A stretch of DNA of 64,000 nucleotides from an uncultured Eubacteriales bacterium. Its GTDB lineage: Bacteria; Bacillota; Clostridia; Oscillospirales; CAG-272. The notes beneath the pieces were generated by a model. That model did not search any database, had not been told where the DNA came from, and was given only the letters and a program-made list of their open reading frames with translations. How positions within the stretch are numbered: the first letter of the stretch is position 1; each line of letters begins with the position of its first letter. This document shows, piece after piece, positions 18,471 through 26,494 of this stretch. Where the stretch lies: the NCBI GenBank assembly GCA_934385225.1, contig CAKRPQ010000002.1:1-64000 (forward strand), given 5' to 3'. Both the position numbers and the translations under genes were made by a program.

Positions 18471-20978
18471 TTATAATACCGACGGATTGAAATCGATCGA
18501 CAAAAACGGCTTTTTTGAATTTCTGCCCTTTCCCGCCGCCTTTTCGCCCGAAAAAATACGTAATATTTTTGCAAAAAGTCCTCTGCTTCGCCTGTTCAGA
18601 CGGCATTTAACGACCATTCTCATACGGCATCTGCCGTCAACCTTATATACGGGTGCTTCAAACGGTCCGAAGCAGACGCTTTTCACGTCCGAAAATTCGC
18701 CGTCCGCCGATGTGAGTGCCTCAAATTCGTCGTGCAGCTTTTTTGCCGCTGTCGCAAGCTCCCTCTCGTCCTCCGAGCTTATCGTCATAAGCACAATATC
18801 GCAAAACGGCGGAAAAACAAGCAGCTTGCGCAGCTTTATTTCTCTCTCGAAAAAGGTGTCATAGTCCTGTGCGGCGGCGAGCTTTATCACGTCGTTATCG
18901 GGGTTGTTCGTCTGTATGACGGCACGTCCCGCACCGTTTTCGCTTGTTCTGCCCGCGCGTCCTATTACCTGTGTAAGCATTGAAAACGTCCGCTCGCCCG
19001 CCCTGTAATCGTCAAGATAGAGCGAAGCGTCGGCAAGAAGCACTCCCACAAGCGTAACGCGCGGAAAATCGTGTCCCTTTGTGACCATCTGCGTTCCGAG
19101 AAGTATATCCGCGTCACCCGCTCTGAACGAACCGAGCATTTTATCGTACGAAAATTTCGTAGATGTAGTATCGGTGTCCATACGCAGGACACGCGCATTC
19201 GGCAGAAGCTCGCCAAGTTCCTGTTCTATTCTCTGCGTGCCGTATCCCATATGCGAAAGGTGTTCCGAACCGCAGGACGGACAGGTTTTCGGGACGTCCG
19301 TTCTGTAACCGCACCAGTGACAGGCAAGATAACCGTCGCTGTACGTCCCCATTTTTGTATGATACGTCATTGAAACACTGCAACGCGGGCACATCACCGC
19401 TTCGCCGCATTTGCGGCAGCTGACGAAGGTATTATATCCGCGCCTGTTTATGAAAAGAACCGACTGTTTCCCTTTCGCGACGTTCTCCGCAAGAGCCGCC
19501 GTCAGAATACCGCCTATCGGCGAAACATTGCCCTCGTAAACCTCGCCGCGCATATCCGCTATCGTGACGATCGGAAGCGTAGCGCCGCCGTATCTTTTTT
19601 CAAGTCGCACGAGCGAGTATTTGCCCTCTTTCGCCTTTTCAAAGCTTTCAAGGCTCGGCGTTGCGGACGCGAGGAGCATAAGCGCGTTCTCCGTCGCGCA
19701 GCGGTATCTCGCCGCGTCCCTTGCGTGGTATTTCGGGTTCTGATCCGATTTATATGTAGTTTCCTGTTCCTCGTCCATAACGATAAGTCCGAGATTTTTC
19801 ACGGGCGAGAACACCGCCGAACGCGTTCCTATAACTATTCTCGCGTCGCCGTTTTTTATACGCTCGTAAGCGTCGTATCTTTCGCCCGCAGAAAGCCCCG
19901 AATGAACAACGGCGCAGACCGAGCCGTAGCGCGAACAGAAAATGTCCGTCGTCTGCGGCGTGAGCGAAATTTCGGGGAGGAGCAGTATCACGCTTTTCCC
20001 CTCTTCGAGAACTTTGTCCATAAGCGCCGTCATGACGCTCGTTTTTCCGCTTCCCGTGACGCCGTAAAGCAGCGCCGCTCTTGCCTCGCCCGTGCCAAGC
20101 AGTCCGCATAGCTTATCATACGCAAATTTCTGCTCGTCGTTCAGCTTTATCTCTTTCGGGTCGGCTTTCTTCCCCTCATACGGATTTCTGTATACCTGCT
20201 CTTCTTCGAGAACGGCAAGCCCTCTCTTTACAAGGGCCGACAGGTGGGCTTTTGTGACGTCCTCCGAGAGGATTTCGTCCTCATACAGGGTATCGGACTT
20301 TGCAAGTGCTTCGAGTGCTTTTCTCTGTCCCGCGGACGTGAGTCTGCCTTTACCATCTGACGAAAGTGCTGTTCTGACCTCATTTTCGTCGGCACGAAGT
20401 GAATATTTTTTTCTTATAATTTTATTGGAAGCGTCTTTCAGGACGATTTCGCGGGTTATATATCCCTCGGAGCTGAGCTTTGCCGCCGTCTCTTTTGACG
20501 ACGCGCCGAAATTCGCTTTCAGATTTGCCTCCGAAACGCTCTTTTTGCCCCTGATAAATTCGAGAATTTCAAGGACAGTCTTGTCCTTTACCCTCGGTGT
20601 GCCGCTTTTTTCGCCCGCGCTGTAATATTCGACCAGGTGTGAAAACGCCGCCGACGGTATCATCGCGTGAACAGCCTCGCCCATGGTGCAGAGCGTCTGT
20701 TCTTTTAAGAACAGCGCAAGACCGACGAGCTTTTCCTCCATAAAAAGCTCGTCCGAACAGACTGCGGCGACGGGTTTTATCGACGCCTCGTCGTATATGC
20801 AGGTGTCCGATATGCGCGTGACAAGAGCAAGCATTTTCTTGTTTCCGCCGCCGAACGGTACGGTGATAAAGCTGCCCGCCTTCACTCTCCCCGAAAATTC
20901 TTCGGGAATAAAATATTCGTATGCACGATCGAGCGCAAAAGGCACATCGAGTATATATACGCTTGCATAGTGAGGCAA
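18471..20978 (-). CDS. priA: Replication restart helicase PriA
   Basis: PriA reloads the replisome at stalled forks. The 835-residue protein has the N-terminal DNA-binding domain, a DEAD-like helicase core with Walker A LLYGVTGSGKT and Walker B MDEEQETTYKS, and a zinc module with paired cysteines (CRKCGEAVMCPRC, then CHWCG and CPSCG), and VIGRAGR in motif VI. The longest open frame begins with a GTG 24 bases upstream, but a GGAGGAGGTG site lies inside that extension, so the TTG at 20978 (giving MPHYASVYILDVPFALD) is the likely start. The C-terminal end is about 15 residues longer than usual. In B. subtilis coaBC precedes it. Here rpoZ does directly. Confidence 0.95.
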   Translation of the reverse strand: MPHYASVYILDVPFALDRAYEYFIPEEFSGRVKAGSFITVPFGGGNKKMLALVTRISDTCIYDEASIKPVAAVCSDELFMEEKLVGLALFLKEQTLCTMGEAVHAMIPSAAFSHLVEYYSAGEKSGTPRVKDKTVLEILEFIRGKKSVSEANLKANFGASSKETAAKLSSEGYITREIVLKDASNKIIRKKYSLRADENEVRTALSSDGKGRLTSAGQRKALEALAKSDTLYEDEILSEDVTKAHLSALVKRGLAVLEEEQVYRNPYEGKKADPKEIKLNDEQKFAYDKLCGLLGTGEARAALLYGVTGSGKTSVMTALMDKVLEEGKSVILLLPEISLTPQTTDIFCSRYGSVCAVVHSGLSAGERYDAYERIKNGDARIVIGTRSAVFSPVKNLGLIVMDEEQETTYKSDQNPKYHARDAARYRCATENALMLLASATPSLESFEKAKEGKYSLVRLEKRYGGATLPIVTIADMRGEVYEGNVSPIGGILTAALAENVAKGKQSVLFINRRGYNTFVSCRKCGEAVMCPRCSVSMTYHTKMGTYSDGYLACHWCGYRTDVPKTCPSCGSEHLSHMGYGTQRIEQELGELLPNARVLRMDTDTTSTKFSYDKMLGSFRAGDADILLGTQMVTKGHDFPRVTLVGVLLADASLYLDDYRAGERTFSMLTQVIGRAGRTSENGAGRAVIQTNNPDNDVIKLAAAQDYDTFFEREIKLRKLLVFPPFCDIVLMTISSEDERELATAAKKLHDEFEALTSADGEFSDVKSVCFGPFEAPVYKVDGRCRMRMVVKCRLNRRSRGLFAKILRIFSGEKAAGKGRNSKKPFLSIDFNPSVL

Positions 20979-21039
20979 TGCTTTCACCTCCTCCGTCGTC
21001 ACTTCCGTTTATTTTATACTATATTATACGCGTCCGACG

Positions 21040-21537
21040 TCAGTCGTTATCCGAAGCGTCGGCATCGCCAATGTCGTCAATGTCCGCCGCGGAGAGTTCG
21101 TCGTCGTCAACAACAGCGTCAACGGCATCGTCATCGACATCGCTTTCAAAAATGTCATCGTCGTCATCATCGGAAAAGTCGATCTTCTCCTTCGCCTTTG
21201 CGGCTTCGAGAGCGGCTCTGTTTTCCGCCATTATTCTCTCGTGTTCCGCTCTCGCCTGTCTCTTCGCCTCTGCGTCCGCACCGCTCAGAATCACAAAATC
21301 GCCTGCGTAAAGTCTGTTTATCGCGCACTTTACCGCCTTTTCGTCGCGGAACTCTCTCTTTATCATCGAATAAGCGGCTCTGCCCGACTCCTTATTCGTC
21401 TGCTCCATCGCCTCGGCAATAGCTCTTTCCTTTACATATTCGTCGGTTATCATTCTCGCGCATTTTGCGACGGCAATGCAAAGCTCGTATCTGTTGTACT
21501 TACCCTTGGTCAGATCATCAATAGACGGAAAAATCAT
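21040..21537 (-). CDS. rpoZ: RNA polymerase omega subunit with a long acidic C-terminal tail
   Basis: The first ~85 residues fit the omega subunit (FPSIDDLTKGKYNRYELCIAVAKCAR, split over PSIDDL and YELCIAVAKCAR), and the position between gmk and priA is the classic one. The product is 165 residues, about twice the usual length. After a short basic coiled region (AKRQARAEHERIM) the tail is almost pure Asp/Glu, Ser and Val. The ATG at 21537 has a GGAGG site, and nine earlier codons in frame are not used. The tail is not known from model omega subunits. It may be a lineage feature. Confidence 0.78.
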   Translation of the reverse strand: MIFPSIDDLTKGKYNRYELCIAVAKCARMITDEYVKERAIAEAMEQTNKESGRAAYSMIKREFRDEKAVKCAINRLYAGDFVILSGADAEAKRQARAEHERIMAENRAALEAAKAKEKIDFSDDDDDDIFESDVDDDAVDAVVDDDELSAADIDDIGDADASDND

Positions 21538-21600
21538 ATTTACCTCCAAATGCCGTATCGGCATATAATTTTTTAATTTTTATAATGTTTTATTTGTTTT

Positions 21601-22236
21601 TTATTCAAAATAGCGTTTGTCCGCGCCTTCGTTCCTTTCGGTGCGGAGCTTTTCTGCTCTCACGATCGCGCGCAGATCCTCGGCGGTCTTTTCCGCGCCG
21701 CCGTCCTCGTTATAAACGATGTAATCGTACAGCTTATACTGCTTGATTTCCTCTTTTGTGCGTTCGAGTCTCGCGTTTATCTTCTCCTCCGTTTCCGTTC
21801 CCCTGCCGCGCAGGCGTTTTTCCTGCACCGCAAAGCTCGGCGGAAGAAGCATTATAAGCACCGCTTCGGGGAATATCTTCTTTATATTCTCCGCACCCTT
21901 TACTTCTATTTCAAGTATCAGGTTTCTGCCGTTTTTGAGTGCCTCCTCGGCTTCCCTGCGCGGCGTTCCGTAAAGATTTCCGCAGTATTCGGTGTATTCG
22001 AGCATACCGCCGCCGCTTATTCTCTCGGTGAAGTCCTCGCGCGTTATAAAGTGATAATTCACGCCGTTCACTTCACCCGGTCTCGGTGCTCTCGTCGTTG
22101 CGGAAACGGAATAACAGTATCTGTCGTCCTTTTTCATAAGTTCGGCAATTACCGTTCCCTTGCCGCTCCCCGCGGGTCCGCTTATTACGAGAAGAAGTCC
22201 CCTTTCTCTTCTGTCCGTGCTTTTATTTTTGCCCAT
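21601..22236 (-). CDS. gmk: Guanylate kinase
   Basis: Phosphorylates GMP to GDP with ATP. The 211-residue protein has the P-loop GPAGSGKGT, the GMP-binding [14 protein letters not shown] and [13 protein letters not shown] motifs and the lid region [13 protein letters not shown], all standard. The frame is open 23 codons upstream, but those overlap the remA-like gene extensively, and the ATG at 22236 ([13 protein letters not shown]) overlaps it by only 14 nt. A weak GAGG lies before it. Confidence 0.96.
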   Translation of the reverse strand: MGKNKSTDRRERGLLLVISGPAGSGKGTVIAELMKKDDRYCYSVSATTRAPRPGEVNGVNYHFITREDFTERISGGGMLEYTEYCGNLYGTPRREAEEALKNGRNLILEIEVKGAENIKKIFPEAVLIMLLPPSFAVQEKRLRGRGTETEEKINARLERTKEEIKQYKLYDYIVYNEDGGAEKTAEDLRAIVRAEKLRTERNEGADKRYFE

Positions 22237-22516
22237 CGCCGTCAACCTCGTCTTCGTCCTCATTTTCCTCGTCTTCATCGGCGTCGTTTTCCATACGGTT
22301 TGCAATCGTTTCCGACTGTATTGCCGAGAGAATAACCAGCTCGCTGTCGGTAATTATGACCGCCCTCGTTCTTCTGCCGCAGGTGACGTCGATAACTCTG
22401 CCTTCCTCCTTCGAGTCCTGTATAAGTCTCTTTATCGGGGCGGAATCGGGGCTGACGAGTGCTACTATTCTTTCGAGCGCGACCATATTTCCGAAACCTA
22501 CATTTATGAATTTCAT
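22223..22516 (-). CDS. remA: DUF370/RemA-like DNA-binding regulator
   Basis: RemA-type proteins are small DNA-binding regulators of matrix and osmoprotection genes in Bacillus. The core ([20 protein letters not shown], then [15 protein letters not shown] and [12 protein letters not shown]) is highly characteristic and matches the usual 75-80 residues. An acidic tail of about 20 residues rich in Glu and Asp follows. It is placed between yicC and gmk as in B. subtilis (ylzA). Whether the regulatory targets are the same here is unknown. Confidence 0.93.
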   Translation of the reverse strand: MKFINVGFGNMVALERIVALVSPDSAPIKRLIQDSKEEGRVIDVTCGRRTRAVIITDSELVILSAIQSETIANRMENDADEDEENEDEDEVDGDGQK

Positions 22517-22535
22517 TTGTCTTGCGTACTCTCCT

Positions 22536-23429
22536 TTACTCTATGTTCTGGATCTGTTCGCGTATTTTTTCAAGCTCGGTCTTGACATCGACAACAAGGT
22601 GCGCAATTTCGGCATCGCAGGATTTCGAGCCTATCGTGTTTATCTCCCTGTTCATCTCCTGCATAAGGAAATCGATCTTTCTGCCCGCAGGCTCGCCGCT
22701 TTTCGCAATAGCACCGAACGCGTCAAAGTGCGAACGCAGTCTGACGATTTCCTCGTCTATCGCAATCTTGTCGGCAAATATCGCACATTCGGTGAGCAGT
22801 CTCGCCTCGTCCGCGCGTATATTCTCGTCGTCAAGCAGCTTTCGTATCCGTTCTTCAAGCTTTGTCATATAGCCCGACGTGTTGCCCGCGGAAAGCACCT
22901 CTATCTTTGCGACGATATTTTTTATCGTCTCTATCTTCGCGGCAAGATCGCGCTCTATATTCGCGCCTTCTCTCATGCTCGCCGACATAAAGCCTTCAAG
23001 TGCCGCGTCAAGCACCGCGCGAACCTCGTTCCAGTCGCGCTCTGCGTCCTCCTCGGGTTTTACCGTCGTGAAAACGTCGGGCATACGCGCAATACTCATG
23101 ACGTTTATGCTTCCGCCGTCGGGAAGGTCGAATCTGTCGCGGAGAGCTTTCAGCGCATTTATATATTTCCCCGCAAGCTCTTCATCGACGCGGATCTCGT
23201 AGCTTCCGCCGGACGTTGCCTCGGTGCTTATATAAACATCGACTTTTCCGCGCGAAAGTCCTTTTTCTTTAAGGTACGGTTTAATTTTTTCTTCGAGGAA
23301 AGAAAGGTCTTTCGGCAGTTTCGCCGTACAGTCGAGATAGCGGCTGTTGACGCTCTTTATTTCCGCGATAATGTCCCGATTTTCAAAGGACATTCTTGCC
23401 CGCCCGAAGGCGGTCATGCTTTTCATCAT
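22536..23429 (-). CDS. yicC: YicC family endoribonuclease
   Basis: YicC proteins are conserved endoribonucleases acting on RNA turnover. The 297-residue product begins with the signature [15 protein letters not shown] and ends with the conserved [20 protein letters not shown] and [11 protein letters not shown]. Two adjacent ATG codons open the gene. A GGAG site stands six to seven bases before the first at 23429. The longer frame starting at 23501 would lie across the promoter region. It is the first gene of the long minus-strand operon. Confidence 0.95.
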   Translation of the reverse strand: MMKSMTAFGRARMSFENRDIIAEIKSVNSRYLDCTAKLPKDLSFLEEKIKPYLKEKGLSRGKVDVYISTEATSGGSYEIRVDEELAGKYINALKALRDRFDLPDGGSINVMSIARMPDVFTTVKPEEDAERDWNEVRAVLDAALEGFMSASMREGANIERDLAAKIETIKNIVAKIEVLSAGNTSGYMTKLEERIRKLLDDENIRADEARLLTECAIFADKIAIDEEIVRLRSHFDAFGAIAKSGEPAGRKIDFLMQEMNREINTIGSKSCDAEIAHLVVDVKTELEKIREQIQNIE

Positions 23430-23489
23430 AAAGATCTCCGTTCTGCCTGCTGAGCGGCAGCTCAAATAATTTATAGTTATACATAATAT

Positions 23490-23518
23490 ATAATACCGCA
23501 AAATTTCGGATTTGTCAA
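23490..23518 (-). promoter_or_regulatory. Promoter of the yicC-to-thiN housekeeping operon
   Basis: On the minus strand TTGACA (23518-23513), 17 nt, TATTAT (23495-23490). The ~60-nt leader that follows contains a small GC hairpin with the arms CTGCC and GGCAG. The 344-bp interval between yicC and efp holds this and the efp promoter, and I see nothing else in it. Confidence 0.8.
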
Positions 23519-23664
23519 CTTTTTTGAAGTATTCCGTCCCGTCTTTTTTACCAAAAAAAGCGATTTTCTTTCTTCTTTTTTGAGTACAGATTGCCTTTTT
23601 CGACTTTTGTCAACAAATTTTTGCGGTCAAATATAAAATTTTTGAAAATTTTTCGCAAAAACTA

Positions 23665-23693
23665 TTGCCAAATATAAAAGAACGGATTACAAT
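23665..23693 (+). promoter_or_regulatory. Promoter of efp
   Basis: TTGCCA (23665-23670), 17-nt spacer, TACAAT (23688-23693), about 80 nt before the ATG. A GGAGG site lies nine bases before the start. Confidence 0.75.
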
Positions 23694-23773
23694 ATATGTG
23701 CAAAATTAAAAAGGCGTATAGGGTCTGCGGCTCGAAGCGCCACAGACTATATTCTTTTGGAGGAAAATAAAAA

Positions 23774-24331
23774 ATGGTAGTAGCAGGCGATTTTAAGAAC
23801 GGCGTTACGTTCGATATGGACGGTCAGGTGCTTCAAGTAGTAGAATTCCAGCACGTTAAACCCGGTAAGGGCGCGGCTTTCGTTCGTACCAAGCTCAAAA
23901 ACGTCATCACGGGTGCTGTCGTAGAGCGCACATTCAACCCCACCGATAAGTTTGAAAACGCTTATATCGACAGAAAGGAACTTCAATATTCTTACGATGA
24001 CGGTGACCTTTATCACTTCATGGACACCGAAACATGGGAAGAAACTCTCGTACCTCACGACAAGGTTGACGACAACTTTAAGTTCGTCAAGGAGGAAATG
24101 ATGTGCAAGATCAACTCCTACAAGGGCAACATCTTCGCAGTCGAACCTCCCACATTCGTTGAACTTGCCGTTACGGACACCGATCCCGGCTTTGCAGGCA
24201 ACACGGCGACAAACACGCTGAAACCCGCAACTCTCGAAACGGGCGCGGTCATCAAGGTTCCGCTCTTTATCAACATCGGCGACGTGCTCAAAATCGACAC
24301 CCGCACGGGCGAGTATCTTTCCAGAGCTTAA
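23774..24331 (+). CDS. efp: Translation elongation factor P
   Basis: EF-P binds between the P and E sites and relieves ribosome stalling at polyproline stretches. The 185-residue protein has the three beta-barrel domains, with the exposed loop [10 protein letters not shown] near residue 32-40 that carries the lysine which can be modified, and the C-terminal TGEYLSRA. It sits divergently from the yicC operon with its own promoter and terminator. Codon use is biased, as for a highly expressed gene. Confidence 0.97.
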   Translation: MVVAGDFKNGVTFDMDGQVLQVVEFQHVKPGKGAAFVRTKLKNVITGAVVERTFNPTDKFENAYIDRKELQYSYDDGDLYHFMDTETWEETLVPHDKVDDNFKFVKEEMMCKINSYKGNIFAVEPPTFVELAVTDTDPGFAGNTATNTLKPATLETGAVIKVPLFINIGDVLKIDTRTGEYLSRA

Positions 24332-24345
24332 ATAAAATAATAAAA

Positions 24346-24387
24346 CGGGGAATTCGGTACCGCAGAAGTACGGTTTCCCCGCTTTTT
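24346..24387 (+). terminator. Terminator of efp
   Basis: Arms CGGGGAA (24346-24352) and TTCCCCG (24375-24381) with an inner GGTAC/GTAC pairing, followed by CTTTTT. Confidence 0.75.
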
Positions 24388-24417
24388 ACAAAAATTTACT
24401 AAAAGGAGAATTTTACT

Positions 24418-24879
24418 ATGACACTTACCGAAAAGGCAGCATACATTAAGGGACTTGCCGAGGGTCTTGCTCTCGACGAAACAAAGCCCGAAACCAAGCT
24501 CATAAAGGAGCTTATCGCACTTACAGAGGATATGTCTAGAACGATCTCCGATCTCGAAGACGACACGGAGTACCTTAATGACTACGTTGAAGAGATCGAC
24601 GAAGATCTCGGCAACCTTGAAGAGGACTACTACGGCGAATGCGACGGTGACTGCGAAGGCTGTGACGGCTGCGACGACGATGAAGACGAGGACGAAGAAG
24701 ATGAAGAGGACGAGGAGCTTTTCGAAGCCGAGTGTCCTTCCTGTGGCGAGAAAGTTTACTTTGACAAAACTCTCGACCCCGAAAATCTTGTCTGCCCCGC
24801 TTGCGGAGAGAAATTCGAGTGCATTCTCGAAGACGAAGACGATGAAGAGGGCGAAGACGAAAGCGGCGAAGAAAACTGA
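24418..24879 (+). CDS. CD1247-type acidic zinc-ribbon protein
   Basis: A 153-residue cytoplasmic protein that I recognise as the family called CD1247 N-terminal domain proteins in Clostridia. The N-terminal helical part (EKAAYIKGLAEGLALDET, then a coiled-coil-like DLEDDTEYLNDYVEEIDEDL) is followed by a stretch of almost only Asp, Glu and Cys, and a zinc ribbon with two CxxCG knuckles near residues 105 and 125. The function is not known. A GGAG site precedes the ATG. It is a single gene between two terminators. Confidence 0.85.
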   Translation: MTLTEKAAYIKGLAEGLALDETKPETKLIKELIALTEDMSRTISDLEDDTEYLNDYVEEIDEDLGNLEEDYYGECDGDCEGCDGCDDDEDEDEEDEEDEELFEAECPSCGEKVYFDKTLDPENLVCPACGEKFECILEDEDDEEGEDESGEEN

Positions 24880-24896
24880 GCCGACAGGACAAATAA

Positions 24897-24922
24897 AAAA
24901 GGGCAGCTTCGGCTGCCCTTTT
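24897..24922. terminator. Bidirectional terminator between the CD1247-type gene and brnQ
   Basis: An 11-bp stem (24897-24907 with 24912-24922) with a TTCG tetraloop and T-rich flanks on both strands. Confidence 0.9.
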
Positions 24923-24926
24923 ATTT

Positions 24927-26291
24927 TTATGCTTTTGCTTTGACGCTCTTTTTCGGCGTTGCAAACATTATAACAAGTCCGATGACAAGTCCGACGGCGG
25001 CGGGAACGACCCAGCCGAGTCCGAGGTCAAAGAGAGGTATGTATTTATCGGCGAATTCGACGATAACGCCGAGGTGGAACTTTTCTTTGAGCGCATCGGG
25101 AAGAGCCTTTACGAGGTCGAATACCGCCGCAATGAGCGTAAACGACGTGACGCTCGCATAAACGCACTGACGGTGACCGAAAAGTCCGCCGAAAAGTCCG
25201 AGCAGAATAAGCGTTATCGCAAGCGGGTAGAGGAACATAAGCACGGGAATCGAATACTCTATTATCGCCGTAAGACCGAGGTTCGCGATAAGGAACGAGC
25301 AGACGCTGAAAAGAACTGCCCACACCTTATACGGCACTTTCGGGAACATCATATTGAACGTTTCGGAGCAGCTGGTGACAAGTCCGACAGCTGTTTTGAG
25401 GCACGCGAACGTGACCATTACGGCAAGGAGCATTGCGCCGACTTTGCCGAAATAATGTTCTGCGACGAGAGCGAAAACTTCGCCGCCGTTCTCGCATATC
25501 TCGATAAGTCCTCTGCTCTGCGCGCCGACAACGGTTACGAGAAGGTAGATGACAGCCATGATAAGGCAGCTGAAAACGCCCGCTTTGACGGTGTTCTTCG
25601 CGACGGCTTTCGGCTCTGTAACGCCGAGACCGCGGATAACGTTTATAACGACAATGCCGAACGCAAGGCTGGCAAGCGCGTCCATCGTATTATAGCCTTC
25701 AAGGAAGCCGGTCATAAAGGATTTTGTGACGTAATTTCCCGTAGGCGCGGCGTCGGCGATGCTTCCCATAGGCTTTACGAAGGAAGCGACGACAAGAACG
25801 CCGAGGAATATAAGGAACAGCGGGTTCAGGATTTTACCGACCCATGTGAGTATCTTTCCGGGGAACAGCGAAAACGCGAGAACGGCGATGAAAAATGCCG
25901 CGGAGAAAATTGCAAGTATAACCGCGTGATCATTATCGCTTCCGAGCATGGATTCTATCGCAACGGTGAAAGGCGTCGTTGCGCAACGCGGGATTGCAAA
26001 AAGCGGACCTATCGTGAGATACAGAGCGCAGGTGAAGAAAATGCTGTAAGGCTTTCCGACCTTGCCCGAAAGCTCGATAAGACCGTCGCTGCGGCTTATA
26101 CCCATTGCGGCAACGCCGAGAAGAGGAAGTCCGACGCCCGTGATTATAAAGCCGATGACGGCCTTCCACATATTGTTTCCCGCAAGCTGACCCATCAGTA
26201 TCGGGAATATGAGGTTTCCTGCGCCGAAGAAGAGTCCGAACAGCATGCTCGCGATAAACACAAGCTCGCTTTTTGTCAATTTTGTTTTCAC
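24927..26291 (-). CDS. brnQ: Branched-chain amino acid carrier BrnQ
   Basis: A sodium-coupled symporter for leucine, isoleucine and valine (LIVCS family). The 454-residue protein has about 12 hydrophobic helices and the family N-terminus SMLFGLFFGAGNLIFP near residue 15, with GNYVTKSFMTGFLEGYNTM further in. It starts at a GTG (26291) preceded by AAAGGAG. It is a single-gene unit with a consensus promoter and shares its terminator with the gene on the other strand. Confidence 0.95.
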   Translation of the reverse strand: MKTKLTKSELVFIASMLFGLFFGAGNLIFPILMGQLAGNNMWKAVIGFIITGVGLPLLGVAAMGISRSDGLIELSGKVGKPYSIFFTCALYLTIGPLFAIPRCATTPFTVAIESMLGSDNDHAVILAIFSAAFFIAVLAFSLFPGKILTWVGKILNPLFLIFLGVLVVASFVKPMGSIADAAPTGNYVTKSFMTGFLEGYNTMDALASLAFGIVVINVIRGLGVTEPKAVAKNTVKAGVFSCLIMAVIYLLVTVVGAQSRGLIEICENGGEVFALVAEHYFGKVGAMLLAVMVTFACLKTAVGLVTSCSETFNMMFPKVPYKVWAVLFSVCSFLIANLGLTAIIEYSIPVLMFLYPLAITLILLGLFGGLFGHRQCVYASVTSFTLIAAVFDLVKALPDALKEKFHLGVIVEFADKYIPLFDLGLGWVVPAAVGLVIGLVIMFATPKKSVKAKA

Positions 26292-26324
26292 TGTATTTCT
26301 CCTTTACTGTGTGAATTAATGTAT

Positions 26325-26353
26325 AGTATACCATTTTTCGCCCGCGGTGTCAA
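26325..26353 (-). promoter_or_regulatory. Promoter of brnQ
   Basis: On the minus strand TTGACA (26353-26348), 17 nt, TATACT (26330-26325), 33 nt before the GTG. Confidence 0.8.
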
Positions 26354-26431
26354 GCGAAAAAAAGAATAAAAATGCAATTTTACAAAAAAAATATGCAAAA
26401 AAACGATTTTTCAAAATCGACCGTATTTTCG

Positions 26432-26460
26432 TTGACAAAAATGACGGAATAATATATAAT
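26432..26460 (+). promoter_or_regulatory. Promoter of rnr-recG
   Basis: A perfect consensus: TTGACA (26432-26437), 17 nt, TATAAT (26455-26460), 34 nt before the rnr ATG. Confidence 0.85.
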
Positions 26461-26494
26461 AGTAATGTATAAAAACAAAAGAGAGGTGCGCAAA

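Noticed and set aside
24575..24964. Alternative frames over the acidic gene at 24418-24879
   Set aside because: They are basic repetitive translations caused by GAA/GAC-rich codons of the real acidic protein.
25074..26369. Long plus-strand frame opposite brnQ
   Set aside because: Highly charged Arg/Glu-rich product without homology, antisense to a clear membrane transporter.
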